A stretch of 64,000 nt of DNA from Mycobacterium basiliense (GCF_900292015.1 NZ_LR130759.1:62001-126000); one strand, 5' to 3'. Shown: positions 28,175-38,357, counted from the stretch's first letter. Program-made: numbers and translations. Notes: generated from the letters alone by a model not told the origin.

Positions 28175-28233
28175 GATGGTGCCGGCCCGCACCGACCGAC
28201 AGTGTTCGATGGTGCCGGCCCGCGCCGACCGGC
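28175..28233. repeat. Imperfect 26-bp direct repeat, 33-bp period
   Basis: A unit beginning GATGGTGCCGGCCCGC occurs at 28175-28200 and again at 28208-28233 with two differences. The period is a multiple of three and the second copy lies in the N-terminal coding region proposed for the BBE flavoprotein, coding DGAGPxRP. It makes the start of that gene hard to place. Confidence 0.6.
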
Positions 28234-29695
28234 ACATGGCGGCGGGGGGCCGGCGTTGGCCGCTGAGATCTCGCGCCAGGCATTCCTGCGGGGCGCCGCT
28301 GGCGCGTTGGCGGCCGGGGTCGTTTTCGGCGCGGTCCGCGCCACCGCCGAGCCGAACGTTTCCGGGTGGGAAGGCCTTTCGTCCGCCCTGGGTGGGAAGG
28401 TGCTGCGACCGGACGACGGTCCCCAATTCGCAACGGCTAAACAGGTTTTCAACACCAATTACAACGGCCTGACGCCTGCGGCGATAGTCACCCCCACGTC
28501 GCAGGCGGACGTACAACGGGCGATGGCATTCGCTGCCGCCAACAATCTCAAGGTCGCCCCACGTAGCGGTGGACATTCCTATGTGGGGGCGTCCACGGCG
28601 GACGGAACCATGGTGCTTGACCTGCGCCAACTTCCGGGGGGAATCAACCTTGATGCCGCGACCGGGCAGCTTACGGTTGCGCCCGCAACCGACCTGTACG
28701 CCATGCACCAGGCACTGGCCGAGGCTGGTCGGGGCATCCCGACCGGGACCTGCCCCAGCGTCGGTGCCGGCGGTCACGCCCTCGGCGGCGGCCTGGGCGC
28801 CAATTCGCGACACGCGGGCCTGCTTTGTGACGCCCTGACGTCTGCGTCGGTGGTGCTGCCCAGCGGCCAGGCGGTCACCGCGTCTGCTACCAGCAACCCC
28901 GACTTGTTCTGGGCGTTGCGCGGCGGTGGCGGCGGCAACTTCGGGGTGACGACATCGCTCACCTTTGCCACGTTCGCCAGCACGGATCTCGACGTCGTGA
29001 ACCTGAATTTCCCGCCCCAGGCATTCGCTCAGGTCCTGCTCGGTTGGCAGCAATGGCTGCGTACCGCCGACCGAAACAGCTGGGCCTTGGCGGACGCCAC
29101 CGTCGACCCGATGGGTACACATTGTCGAATCCTGGCGACCTGTCCGGTCGGTTCGGGCAGCAGCGTGGCGTCGGCCATCACTACGGCTGTGGGAGTGCAA
29201 CCGCTCGGTACCGAGAACCACACGTTCAACTACCTGGACCTGGTCAGGCATCTGGCCGTCGGGAACCTCAATCCCGCACCGCTCGGCTATGTCGGCGGCT
29301 CCGATGTGCTGCCCACCATCAACGCGGGCACCGCAAAGGGAATCGCCTCGGCAATCGAAGCCTTTCCCCGCGGGGCTGGTCGTGCATTGGCGATCATGCA
29401 TGCACTCGACGGTGCCCTGGCCACTGTGGCACCGGGAGCAACCGCCTTCCCGTGGCGCAAGCAGTCCGCGCTGGTGCAGTGGTACGTCGAAACCTCCGGT
29501 TCTCCGTCGACGGCGACCGGCTGGCTCAACACGGCACACCAAGCGGTGCAACCGTATTCGGTTGGCGGCTACGTCAACTATCTCGAGGCGAACCAACCGG
29601 CGTCGCGGTACTTCGGGCCCAACCTATCGAAGCTGAGCGCCGTGCGGCAGAAGTATGACCCCGGCCGCGTCATGTTCTCCGGTTTGAACTTCTAG
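28202..29695 (+). CDS. BBE-type FAD-linked oxidoreductase, probably Tat-exported (Rv0063-like)
   Basis: 497 residues from a GTG at 28202; a TTG at 28256 would leave a neat Tat-like start ([20 protein letters not shown]). The FAD domain has [11 protein letters not shown], whose His can take the 8-alpha bond, and [18 protein letters not shown], whose Cys is placed for the second covalent bond of bicovalent flavoenzymes. The C-terminal BBE motif is YVNYLEAN...YFGPNLSKL...KYDPGRVM. Such oxidases act on sugars, alcohols or alkaloid-like substrates. It follows the LOG-like gene by 143 bases. Confidence 0.88.
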   Translation: MFDGAGPRRPAHGGGGPALAAEISRQAFLRGAAGALAAGVVFGAVRATAEPNVSGWEGLSSALGGKVLRPDDGPQFATAKQVFNTNYNGLTPAAIVTPTSQADVQRAMAFAAANNLKVAPRSGGHSYVGASTADGTMVLDLRQLPGGINLDAATGQLTVAPATDLYAMHQALAEAGRGIPTGTCPSVGAGGHALGGGLGANSRHAGLLCDALTSASVVLPSGQAVTASATSNPDLFWALRGGGGGNFGVTTSLTFATFASTDLDVVNLNFPPQAFAQVLLGWQQWLRTADRNSWALADATVDPMGTHCRILATCPVGSGSSVASAITTAVGVQPLGTENHTFNYLDLVRHLAVGNLNPAPLGYVGGSDVLPTINAGTAKGIASAIEAFPRGAGRALAIMHALDGALATVAPGATAFPWRKQSALVQWYVETSGSPSTATGWLNTAHQAVQPYSVGGYVNYLEANQPASRYFGPNLSKLSAVRQKYDPGRVMFSGLNF

Positions 29696-29793
29696 GTGTA
29701 CCGGCGAAGCCACACCGGGGCCAGTGGCCCCATTGTCGTCCGCTGCCGGGTTCACATAGCGTGCCGGTTATACCGACGCTCTTGGAGGCCACG

Positions 29794-30675
29794 ATGACCG
29801 CGATCAGTACCGCCCCGCTCACCAAGCGCTACCGCGCAGTCGACGGCAAGCAAATGGCTTACCACGAAAGCGGACGGGGCCGCTCGGTCGTCTTCCTCCA
29901 TGGCAACCCGACGTCGTCGTATTTGTGGCGCAACATCATCCCGCATGTCTCCGATCGCGCCCGCTGCATCGCACCCGACCTCATCGGTCACGGCGACTCG
30001 GACAAACTCGACGACACCGGAGCAGACAGTTATCGCTTCGTCCAGCACCGCCACTACCTGGATGGACTACTTGACCAGCTCGACCTCGGCGATGATGTCG
30101 TCTTCGTGATCCACGACTGGGGCTCCGCCCTGGGCTTTGATTGGGCCAATCGCCACCGTAATCGCGTTGGCGGCATCGCTTTCATGGAAGCGATCGTGCG
30201 GCCGGTGACGTGGGACGAATGGCCTGAAGCCGCCGCGGGAATCTTTCGGGGATTTCGCTCCGATGCGGGCGAGCAGATGGTCATCGACAAGAACTTGTTC
30301 GTCGAAGCGGTGTTGCCGGGTTCGATCCTGCGCAGCCTGGCGCCCTCCGAGCACGACGAGTACCGGCGCCCGTTCGTCGCGCCCGAACACCGCCGGCCCA
30401 CCCTCTCCTGGCCGCGCGAGATACCGATAGCGGGCGAGCCTGCCGACGTTCATCAGATCGTCTCCTCCTACGCCGAGTGGCTGCCCAGCACCGAATTCCC
30501 GAAGCTGTTCATCAACGCTGAACCTGGCGCAATTCTCACCGGTCCGCAGCGTGCGTTCTGCCGCGGCTGGGCCAACCTCACCGAGGTCACGGTGTCCGGC
30601 AGCCATTTCATCCAGGAGGACAGCCCACACGAGATCGGCGAGGCGATCGCCCAGTGGCTCACCTCAATCCCCTGA
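29794..30675 (+). CDS. dhaA: Haloalkane dehalogenase (DhaA/DmbA-like)
   Basis: 293 residues from ATG at 29794, after CTTGGAGGCC. Alpha/beta-hydrolase fold with the class II catalytic pentad visible: [12 protein letters not shown] (halide-binding Asn), [10 protein letters not shown] (nucleophile Asp followed by halide-binding Trp), AFMEAIV (Glu acid), and SGSHFIQED (base His). Class II enzymes release halide from alkyl halides; M. tuberculosis has a close relative, Rv2579. The natural substrate in mycobacteria is unknown. Confidence 0.92.
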   Translation: MTAISTAPLTKRYRAVDGKQMAYHESGRGRSVVFLHGNPTSSYLWRNIIPHVSDRARCIAPDLIGHGDSDKLDDTGADSYRFVQHRHYLDGLLDQLDLGDDVVFVIHDWGSALGFDWANRHRNRVGGIAFMEAIVRPVTWDEWPEAAAGIFRGFRSDAGEQMVIDKNLFVEAVLPGSILRSLAPSEHDEYRRPFVAPEHRRPTLSWPREIPIAGEPADVHQIVSSYAEWLPSTEFPKLFINAEPGAILTGPQRAFCRGWANLTEVTVSGSHFIQEDSPHEIGEAIAQWLTSIP

Positions 30676-30682
30676 AAGACGA

Positions 30683-31977
30683 TCAGCGGGCCGGCAGCTT
30701 GAGCACCCGACGATTGCCGGCATCGACAACCAACACGGCGCCGTCATGGTCGACGGCCAGCCCTTGCGGAGACTTCAATCCGGTGAATGGCAGCACGGTC
30801 TCCTTGTCGGAAGTCGTCAGCGCTTGCACCCTGTCGTGGAAGACATCGGTGACGTCCACGGTGCCGCTACCTTCGACCGCCAGCCCCTGCGGCGGTACAG
30901 CCCGGAAAACGGCAACGACACCGAACCCGTGGCGGCGGGACCGCTCCTGGCGATGAGCAGGACGGTTGTCAGGGCGGCGGCGATGGTCAGGATCGTGGCA
31001 GCCGCGACGACGAATGCCCTGCGATTCGTTCGGGTCGCTCGCGGCCCGAGCGCGGCCGGTGTGGCCACCGTCGGTGGGTTGGCCGCTCGGGAAAGCGCGG
31101 GTCGGTCACTCGAAGTGCGGGGAACTCGCTGCGCGGGCGCGGTGAGGGCGGCGCGGGCGGCAGTGGCCAGTTCTTTGGTGGTGGCGTAGCGCGGTTGCGG
31201 ATCTTTGGCCATGCCGGTGGCAACGACATCGTCGAATGCCGGAGGTAGGCCGGGCCGCACCAGGGACGGTCGTGGTGGTGGCGACGTCAGATGTCCGGCG
31301 ACTTGGCGTTCCAAGCTCTCACCCGGGTAAGGCGTGGTACCGGTAAGGGATTCGTGCAGGACGCAGGCCAACGCGTAGATGTCGCAGCCGGGTGTGGCCT
31401 CGTCGGCGGTGAACCGCTCGGGGGCCATGTAAGCCCAGGTGCCGATGGTGGCCCCGGTGCCGGTGAGTTTGGTGTCGGCCGTGGCACGGGCGATGCCGAA
31501 GTCGATCAAGTAGGCGTGATCGTCCTCGTCGAGAAGCACGTTGGACGGTTTGACGTCGCGATGCACGAGGCCGACCTTGTGCGCGGCGTGCAGCGCGCGG
31601 GCGATCTGCTCGACGACCGCCACCGCCCGCACCGGATGCAGTGGCCCGGCGGTGATCACCGAAGCAAGGTCGCGGCCCTCGATCAAGGCCATGTCAACAA
31701 ACAGGTTTCCGTCGATCTCGCCGTAGTCATGGATGGGCACGGCATGCGGATGCTGCAAGCGGGCGGCGGCGTGGGCTTCCCGGCGGAACCTTTGCGAGAA
31801 CTTCGGATCCTGCGCGAAGTTCATCGGGAGCAACTTGAGGGCGACCACTCGGTCGGTGCCTGTGTCGTAGGCACGCCACACCTCGCCCATGCCACCGCGA
31901 CCCAACAGGCTCACCAGCCGGTAGCGTCCGAACGCTGTGCCCTCCACCAGCGCCCTCTCGTTCAGAGGATCAACCAC
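30683..31977 (-). pseudogene. Frameshifted PknD-like serine/threonine kinase with residual NHL propeller
   Basis: The first ~300 residues are an intact Hanks-type kinase domain: GRGGMGEVW, ALKLL, VHRDVKPSNVLL, IDFGIARA, WAYMAPERF. A membrane helix (FVVAAATILTIAAALTTVLLIA) follows. Outside the membrane the frame hits a one-base loss near 30893-30897. In the shifted frame about 70 residues of NHL propeller continue (PQGLAVEGSGTVDVTDVF and PQGLAVDHDGAVLVVDAGNRRVLKLP) to a stop at 30683. PknD normally has a six-bladed sensor, so only about two blades remain. The kinase domain itself could still be made as a truncated 386-residue product ending at 30817. Confidence 0.82.
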
Positions 31978-32031
31978 CTCACAGTAGCCAAGCGCGATCG
32001 ACGACCCCGCCCGATCGGAATGCTAAAGCGG

Positions 32032-33156
32032 CTATTTGCGCACCAACTGCAGATCGAACGACGCCCCAGACGCCGCGTTGGTGTAAGTCATGGTCATTTG
32101 GGCGCCGTCTACCCGCCCGGACATGGTCCCATTGGTGGGCACGCACCAAAATGGACCAGAGCTCACCGAACCCTGGTAATTCCCCGAAAATTCCCCGTTT
32201 GGTGGTGCGATGAGGAAGTCGGCTTTGACGGCGAGTTCGCATTTGCCAGCCGCGGCCGCCTCTTCTGCAAAACTGATGATCCGGCCATTGCGAACCACCA
32301 CCGTTGCTGTCGACGGCGAGTTCACCGAGACATAAGTGCCGTCATAGGTGGTGTTCTCGCCACCGGGCTGGGTGGCGGGGGGACCGCTGCGCTGAGCGTC
32401 CGCGCCGCTGGTCCCGGCCATTCGGTCAAACGTGACACCGGTGTAGACATCGAACAGCACAAACACCGTGATGACAGCCTTGGCGGGTTGCACGACGACG
32501 ATCACCCCGGGGTTGTAACCGGCCCACGCCGTGCCGCGCACTGTTGGCCTCACGTCGAGTGCGACGGGTGCCGTCAACGGGTTGCCGCCGGCACCACGCA
32601 CCCGTGGAACCCCGTAGATATCGAGGAGTATAGCGGTGCCCGCCTGCAGAATCGATTGCAGCGGAACCGGATTGGTGCCGTCAAAGCCGTATAGGGTGAC
32701 TCGTGTGTCTACCCGCAGGAAGGCCGGGGTGAGTTCACGGATGTACGGCTCGATTTGATCGACAGAAACCGATGTTCCTTTTGACCACCGCAACGACACA
32801 TCGGAATTGAGTGCAGCCACGAACGCCCGAGCTTCGGCATCGTGCGTCTTGAGAAACGAAATCATCTTTTCCCGGTCGCATGAAGAGTTGTTCAGCGACC
32901 CGCCGTAGAGTCCGGCCTTGTCGCCAGGCTGTTGCTGCGCGACCACGTCGGTGCCGTTGCCTTGTGGCGTCAAATTCGGCCCCGGCAGCGGTTTACCCGA
33001 CTGCGGCGAAGCCACCGACGGCATGAACGGATCCGGGCCAGGATCGTCGGCGGCGGTGAGCCAGAGCTCCCCGCCGGCCGCAGGCGATTTGCCGTCTCCT
33101 CGGCTAGTGCAACCGACGAGGCCAATCAATAGGACAATCGCCAGACCTAAACGCAT
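32032..33156 (-). CDS. Lipoprotein, DUF6777-like
   Basis: 374 residues from ATG at 33156; upstream ATGs at 33189 and 33225 are in frame and cannot be excluded. A signal peptide ends in the lipobox LVGC. Next comes a Pro/Gly-rich linker (DPGPDPFMPS), then an extracytoplasmic domain with a conserved-looking core YGGSLNNSSCDREKMISFL and LRVDTRVTLYGFDG, and a C-terminal beta-rich part (GRIISFAEEAAAAGKCELAV). Actinobacterial proteins of this type often neighbour kinases, as here, but no function is known. Confidence 0.78.
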   Translation of the reverse strand: MRLGLAIVLLIGLVGCTSRGDGKSPAAGGELWLTAADDPGPDPFMPSVASPQSGKPLPGPNLTPQGNGTDVVAQQQPGDKAGLYGGSLNNSSCDREKMISFLKTHDAEARAFVAALNSDVSLRWSKGTSVSVDQIEPYIRELTPAFLRVDTRVTLYGFDGTNPVPLQSILQAGTAILLDIYGVPRVRGAGGNPLTAPVALDVRPTVRGTAWAGYNPGVIVVVQPAKAVITVFVLFDVYTGVTFDRMAGTSGADAQRSGPPATQPGGENTTYDGTYVSVNSPSTATVVVRNGRIISFAEEAAAAGKCELAVKADFLIAPPNGEFSGNYQGSVSSGPFWCVPTNGTMSGRVDGAQMTMTYTNAASGASFDLQLVRK

Positions 33157-33451
33157 TGCACGGTCCAGCGGCGCACAGTGGGACGACATTGGATGCGATA
33201 GGCGGACATGTCGGCCTAGTGACATATCGTTACGATACGGGCCGCGCGTCGGCGTATTTCAGAGAATTGGCAAAGTTGCTGGCTCACCACGCGTGACGGA
33301 ATGCGGACAAAACGCATGACGAGTGGGCGATACCGCTGTCGGCGATGAAAGATGCGACCACCGACGATGTTCGAATGCGCTGAGTGCGCAAATGATGAGC
33401 AGGATGACGACATACCGGTTCCGGCCTTTTCGGGATGGGTAGGCCGTAGCT

Positions 33452-34411
33452 TTAGGTGCGCCACACCTGTTGAGCCACGCGATGGAAGTTGCCCCCGAGC
33501 GCGGCGCGGATGTCATCATCGGTCCAACCGCGCCCGTCGAGGTGCTGGCCAAGCGTCAGCAGCGTTTCGGGCGACATCCATTGGATCGGCCCCCAGCGCG
33601 TGTAGCTGTCATCGAATAGGTGTGGATTGCGGTCGAGTTCGTCGTAGAAATCGGCGAGGTCAAAGGAGAAATCGGTACTGATGCCCACGTGTTCGATGCC
33701 GACCAGGTCGGCGGCGTACTCCAGATGTCGCGTCATCGCCTCGAGGGTGGGGGTGTTGGGGCCAAGAAAGATTCCGACGCCGGTGATCCCGATGACCCCA
33801 CCGGTAGCTGCGCATGCCCGGGCCTGCTCGTCGGTGATATTGCGGGGGTGATCCCAAACAGTGCGCATGCAGGAATGGCTGTAAATGACTGGTTTGGAAG
33901 ATATTTCACACATATCGAGCCCGGTACGGACGCTGCAGTGAGATCCGTCGGCAACGATGCCGACGTTGTTCATTTCGGTGACCACCGCGCGGCCCCAGCT
34001 GGTCAGACCGCCATCGGTGGTGTCCAGACAGCCGCTGCCGGCACGGTTGGCATGGTTGTAGGTCGGTAGCAACGTGCGCAGCCCCATCTCGGCCAGGGTC
34101 GCCAGATTGTCAAGGTTGTCGTCGAGAGGGCCCGAGTCTTCGAGGTCGAACACCACCGCGATTTGCCCGGCGCGCACGATCGCAGCGACATCAGCTGTGC
34201 TGGAGGCCAATTCGAGATCGGGGTGTGCGGTGACCGCTGCACGGAAGTGCCGCAGCAGCGCCATCGTGTCGCTGAACCTGTGGGGTGAATACCCGGCATT
34301 GACTGAGACCAACGCGGCCACGTCGCGATGGCGGTAACGCGTCAGCTCCTCGATGTTGGCGTCGGTCGTCAGCGGTAGGCAGGTGTGTTGATCCCACAGG
34401 AACGAAGTCAT
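33452..34411 (-). CDS. Membrane dipeptidase-like zinc hydrolase (peptidase family M19)
   Basis: 319 residues from ATG at 34411 beginning MTSFLWDQHTCLPL. The M19 TIM-barrel features are present: DQH at the start in place of the usual DxHxD, VVFDLEDSGPLDDN, LLPTYNHANRAGSGC, DGSHCSV, VIYSHSCMR, and HVGISTDFSFD. M19 enzymes are binuclear zinc dipeptidases, but the modified first motif means the substrate may differ. It is shorter than typical (~330-400 residues). It reads toward the lipoprotein gene. Confidence 0.83.
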   Translation of the reverse strand: MTSFLWDQHTCLPLTTDANIEELTRYRHRDVAALVSVNAGYSPHRFSDTMALLRHFRAAVTAHPDLELASSTADVAAIVRAGQIAVVFDLEDSGPLDDNLDNLATLAEMGLRTLLPTYNHANRAGSGCLDTTDGGLTSWGRAVVTEMNNVGIVADGSHCSVRTGLDMCEISSKPVIYSHSCMRTVWDHPRNITDEQARACAATGGVIGITGVGIFLGPNTPTLEAMTRHLEYAADLVGIEHVGISTDFSFDLADFYDELDRNPHLFDDSYTRWGPIQWMSPETLLTLGQHLDGRGWTDDDIRAALGGNFHRVAQQVWRT

Positions 34412-34567
34412 AGACCGATAGTGCGCCCGGCCGTCAGACCTGGCGACCGGGACATCCGGACATCCTTGTTACCCGTCGTCGGGCAGGTGATCGCCCCGTC
34501 GCTCGTTCTCCGCGTGGCCCCACCGCCTGCCTTGCCTGATGGTCACCGGACAGTGCACCATCGACGG

Positions 34568-35005
34568 GTGAGTAAGGTGACCCTAACTACCGAACTGCCG
34601 ATTTCGGCGGAAACGGCCGCGGCGCTGGCGCGCAAACCCGCGATGATGACCTACGTGCTAAGCCCCATTGTGCGCGCTTTCCACCTTGAAGTGCCCGAAG
34701 ATATCGAGGTCGGTACCCGAGCATCAATGCGTTTGTGGTGGTTCGGCGTGATACCCGCCTGGACCCACCACCTGACCATCAAACAACTCGACCCCACAGA
34801 GATCTACACCAACGAACATGGCGGACCCGTGCGCACCTGGAATCATCGCCTGATCTTCGAACCCATTGACGCTCACCACTGCCGCTACACCGACGAGATC
34901 GAAACCGACGACGGCCTACGTGGCGCCCCGACGCGGTTGTTCATCAGGCTCATGTTCCGCCACCGCCACCGCCGGTGGCGCAGGCTTACGCAGATATTGC
35001 GCTAG
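34568..35005 (+). CDS. SRPBCC-like small conserved protein
   Basis: 145 residues from a GTG at 34568; an open frame upstream to 34385 has no family content. The pattern (VGTRASMRLWWFGVIPAWTHHLTIKQLDP, EHGGPVRTWNHRLIFEPID, CRYTDEIETDDG) is that of polyketide-cyclase/SRPBCC-type folds, with the segment after GPVRTW resembling the central strands. Function and ligand unknown. It is divergent from the dipeptidase gene. Confidence 0.7.
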   Translation: MSKVTLTTELPISAETAAALARKPAMMTYVLSPIVRAFHLEVPEDIEVGTRASMRLWWFGVIPAWTHHLTIKQLDPTEIYTNEHGGPVRTWNHRLIFEPIDAHHCRYTDEIETDDGLRGAPTRLFIRLMFRHRHRRWRRLTQILR

Positions 35006-35120
35006 CCGTCGGGCACGACAGCAGCAGTCCGCTGGCTGGGTCGGGTGAAGTCCGTTGTGCGGTAGACACGGCGCCTGGGTACGCCGAATCCGGAAAGCCG
35101 AATCGTTGTAATTTGGTTTG

Positions 35121-37454
35121 GTGGGTTTCAAGCGCTCAGCCCCGTCCAACGACGTCGCTGCCGACTACGACGAGCACGCGATCACCATCACGCCGCGCAA
35201 GCATGAGGCGGCCGGTGCCCGCGCGGTGCTGGTCTCGCTGCAGCGCGGGCTGGAGCAGATGGGAGCCATGCGCACCGCCGCCGTCCTGGCCCGGCTGAAT
35301 CAACGCACCGGCTTCGATTGCCCAGGGTGCGCATGGCCCGAGGACCACGGTGGACGAAAATGGGCCGAATTCTGCGAGAACGGCGCCAAAGCCGTCGCCG
35401 AGGAAGCCACCAAGCGCATTGTCACACCGGAATTCTTCGCCCGGCATTCCATAGCCGAATTGTCGGCCAAGCCCGAATACTGGCTTTCACAGCAGGGCCG
35501 TCTTTCCCACCCGATGGTCTTGCGGCCCGAGGACGACCACTACCGGCCGATCAGCTGGCGTGACGCTTACCAGTTGATCGCCGACCACCTCAAAAAGCTG
35601 GACAGTCCCGATCAGGCGGTGTTCTACACCTCGGGTCGTACCAGCAACGAGGCCGCCTTTTGCTATCAACTGCTGGTCCGCAGCTTTGGGACCAACAACC
35701 TGCCGGACTGTTCCAATATGTGCCACGAGTCCTCGGGCGCCGCGCTGAGCGAGTCGATCGGTATCGGAAAAGGATCGGTCACCGTCGAGGACGTCGAGCA
35801 GGCCGACCTGATCATCATCGCCGGCCAAAATCCGGGCACCAACCACCCGCGCATGCTCTCGGTACTGGAGAAGTCAAAAGCCAACGGTGCCAAGATTATT
35901 GCCGTCAATCCACTGCCTGAGGCCGGTTTGATCCGGTTCAAGGACCCGCAGAAGGTAAACGGGATGGTGGGACGCGGTGTGCCGATCGCCGACGAATTCG
36001 TGCAGATCCGTATCGGCGGAGACATGGCGTTATTCGCCGGGTTAGGCAAGCTGTTGCTCGAGGCCGAGGAACGCGCCCCCGGCACGGTGGTGAATCAGGC
36101 GTTCGTTGATCAACATTGTGCCGGGTTCGACGAATATCGACGTCGCACTCTGCAGATCGACTTGGACACCGTGTTGGCCGCCACCGGCATAGATGCCCGG
36201 CAGCTCGAGCGCGTGGCGGCATTGGTGATGGCGTCGCAGCGCACCATCGTCTGCTGGGCAATGGGCTTGACGCAGCACAGCCACGCCGTCGCCACCATAG
36301 GAGAGGCGACCAACCTGCTGCTGCTACGCGGCATGATCGGCAAACCGGGTGCCGGTGTGTGTCCGGTGCGCGGGCATTCCAACGTGCAAGGCGATCGCAC
36401 CATGGGCATCTGGGAGCAGATGCCCGAGATGTTCCTGGCCGCGCTGGACGAAGAGTTTGGCATCGTCAGTCCTCGCAAGCACGGCTACGACACCGTGGCA
36501 GCGATCCGGGCCATGCGTGATGGGCGGGCCAAGGTGTTCATGGCAATGGGCGGCAACTTCGCATCGGCCACGCCAGATACCGCGGTCACCGAAGCGGCGT
36601 TGCGCAATTGTTCACTAACCGTACAGATTTCGACCAAACTCAACCGCAGCCACCTGGTACACGGCAGGACGGCACTGATCCTGCCGACGCTGGGTCGCAC
36701 CGACCGCGACATCCGTAACGGGCGCAAGCAGGTCGTCTCGGTGGAAGACTCGATGTCGATGGTGCACCTGTCACGCGGCAGCCTGCATCCACCGAGTGAC
36801 CAGGTGCGTAGCGAGGTGGAAATCGTCTGCCAGCTGGGGCGGGCTCTGCTCGGAGCGCAGCACCCGGTGCCGTGGGAGCGATTCGCAAGCGACTACGACA
36901 CCATTCGCGACGCCATCGCCGCGGTAGTGCCCGGCTGCACCGACTACAACCGCAAGGTTCGGCAGCCAGATGGATTCCAATTGCCGCACCCGCCGCGGGA
37001 TGCACGCGAATTCCAAACCAGCACCGGCAGAGCAAATTTCGCCGTTAATCCCCTGCAGTGGGTTTCGGTGCCACCGGGGCGGCTGATCCTGCAAACGCTG
37101 CGCAGCCACGATCAGTACAACACCACGATTTATGGGCTCGACGATCGCTATCGCGGAGTGAAGGGTGGTCGGCGCGTGGTGTTCGTCAATGCCTCCGACA
37201 TCGAAGCGCTGGGGCTGAAGGCGGGTGCGCGCGTCGACTTGGTGTCCGAGTGGAACGATGCGGATGGCCGGTTACAGGAACGGCGGGCAAAGGACTTTCT
37301 GGTCGTCGCTTATTCGATTCCGGTCGGCAACGCCGCAGCCTACTATCCGGAGACCAATCCGCTTGTGCCACTGGACCATACCGCGGAGAAATCGAATACG
37401 CCGGTTTCGAAAGCGATCGTCATCCGGGTGGAGTCGGGTTCGAGTGGGCGGTGA
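35121..37454 (+). CDS. fdhF: FdhF-type molybdopterin oxidoreductase alpha subunit (YdeP/Rv2900c-like)
   Basis: 777 residues from a GTG at 35121 (TTG at 35118 also in frame). It contains the three molybdopterin-oxidoreductase regions: GFDCPGCAWPEDHG near the start, the MGD-binding core (YTSGRTSNEAAFCYQLL, CHESSG, QNPGTNHPRM, RGMIGKPGAGVCPVRGHSNVQGDRTMG) and the C-terminal molydopterin-binding domain (YNTTIYGLDDRYRG, IPVGNAAAYYPETNPLVPL). An N-terminal four-Cys [4Fe-4S] motif of classical formate dehydrogenases is not complete. It is a consumer of the cofactor made by moa genes, though the two loci are 17 kb apart. No fdhD lies nearby. Confidence 0.88.
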   Translation: MGFKRSAPSNDVAADYDEHAITITPRKHEAAGARAVLVSLQRGLEQMGAMRTAAVLARLNQRTGFDCPGCAWPEDHGGRKWAEFCENGAKAVAEEATKRIVTPEFFARHSIAELSAKPEYWLSQQGRLSHPMVLRPEDDHYRPISWRDAYQLIADHLKKLDSPDQAVFYTSGRTSNEAAFCYQLLVRSFGTNNLPDCSNMCHESSGAALSESIGIGKGSVTVEDVEQADLIIIAGQNPGTNHPRMLSVLEKSKANGAKIIAVNPLPEAGLIRFKDPQKVNGMVGRGVPIADEFVQIRIGGDMALFAGLGKLLLEAEERAPGTVVNQAFVDQHCAGFDEYRRRTLQIDLDTVLAATGIDARQLERVAALVMASQRTIVCWAMGLTQHSHAVATIGEATNLLLLRGMIGKPGAGVCPVRGHSNVQGDRTMGIWEQMPEMFLAALDEEFGIVSPRKHGYDTVAAIRAMRDGRAKVFMAMGGNFASATPDTAVTEAALRNCSLTVQISTKLNRSHLVHGRTALILPTLGRTDRDIRNGRKQVVSVEDSMSMVHLSRGSLHPPSDQVRSEVEIVCQLGRALLGAQHPVPWERFASDYDTIRDAIAAVVPGCTDYNRKVRQPDGFQLPHPPRDAREFQTSTGRANFAVNPLQWVSVPPGRLILQTLRSHDQYNTTIYGLDDRYRGVKGGRRVVFVNASDIEALGLKAGARVDLVSEWNDADGRLQERRAKDFLVVAYSIPVGNAAAYYPETNPLVPLDHTAEKSNTPVSKAIVIRVESGSSGR

Positions 37455-37626
37455 CGGCCGCTAGCTCTGGAGGGCGAGGGTTTGGCTGGGGATAGCGGCT
37501 GCCTTTGCCGGTTGGCCGACGATGCGCTGGCACACCGGCGTCGAATGCTCGAAGGGCGGCTTGAGCGAACTCGGGAGGCGCGGTCGAACCGTCGGGAAAC
37601 CGCACTGTGGTGGGCGCGCTCGACAT
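37420..37626 (-). CDS. Possible small protein divergent from the Nudix gene
   Basis: 68 residues starting MSSAPTTVRFPDG, with APPEFAQAALRAFDAG reading like ordinary protein and then a Pro-rich tail. Its start is 11 bases from the Nudix start on the other strand and its end overlaps fdhF by 35 bases. Third positions are mostly G/C. I do not recognise a family; it may be chance. Confidence 0.25.
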   Translation of the reverse strand: MSSAPTTVRFPDGSTAPPEFAQAALRAFDAGVPAHRRPTGKGSRYPQPNPRPPELAAVTAHSNPTPPG

Positions 37627-37637
37627 AGAGTCGACCG

Positions 37638-38357
37638 GTGACGATCACATACGACGATGCGCTGCGGACGCGGATCCGGGCGCACCTGTGTGCGCACGAG
37701 CGCCGCGCGGTAACCGACCCAGCCAAACGGCACGCGGCCGTTGCGGTGGTCCTGGTCGACTCCGAGGTTGGCGAGGACAGGGTGGATCCGGCGCCGGTTG
37801 AGCAGTGGATTGGTGAGCGCCCGATGCCGGAGGCCGGCCTCGACGGGCACATGGTCAACGTGTCGGGGGGAGCGTCGTTCTTTCTGTGCCGCAGAGCATC
37901 TCGGCTCAGTACGCACGCCGCACAATGGGCGCTGCCCGGCGGTCGCGTGGACCCGGGCGAAAGCGCGGTCGACGCTGCCTTGCGCGAGCTAGACGAAGAG
38001 ATCGGCATCACGCTGCCCGACTCGACGGTGCTTGGTCTGCTCGATGACTACCCAACGCGATCGGGATATGTGATCACCCCGGTGGTGATCTGGGGCGGGG
38101 GTCGCCTCGATCCCCGGCCGGTGCCCGACGAGGTGGTGGCGGTGTACCGGGTTGGGCTGCACCAACTGCAACGCGAGGATTCGCCGCGATTTGTCGCCAT
38201 CCCGGAGAGCCCGCGACCGGTGGTCCAAGTCCCGTTGGGAAACGATTTGATCCACGCGCCGACGGGCGCGGTGTTGCTGCAGCTGCGGTGGCTGTGCCTG
38301 GAAGGCCGCGACGATCCGGTCGACGAACTTGAGCAACCGGTCTTCGCCTGGCAGTAG
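37638..38357 (+). CDS. Nudix hydrolase
   Basis: 239 residues from a GTG at 37638. The Nudix box is complete: GGRVDPGESAVDAALRELDEEIGI. The preceding WALPG and the C-terminal domain (DEVVAVYRVGLHQL) resemble the coenzyme-A/NUDT7-like branch, but the extra signature of CoA pyrophosphatases is not clear. It hydrolyses a nucleoside diphosphate derivative, identity unknown. A strong inverted repeat follows the gene. Confidence 0.88.
   Translation: MTITYDDALRTRIRAHLCAHERRAVTDPAKRHAAVAVVLVDSEVGEDRVDPAPVEQWIGERPMPEAGLDGHMVNVSGGASFFLCRRASRLSTHAAQWALPGGRVDPGESAVDAALRELDEEIGITLPDSTVLGLLDDYPTRSGYVITPVVIWGGGRLDPRPVPDEVVAVYRVGLHQLQREDSPRFVAIPESPRPVVQVPLGNDLIHAPTGAVLLQLRWLCLEGRDDPVDELEQPVFAWQ

Noticed and set aside
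27947..29596. 549-codon minus-strand frame over the BBE gene
   Set aside because: Antisense to a clear FAD-linked oxidoreductase with intact motifs; composition is Arg/Gly-rich as expected of shadow frames.
31291..32694. 467-codon plus-strand frame over the kinase and lipoprotein
   Set aside because: Antisense to an obvious kinase domain and a lipobox-containing protein; no independent signal.
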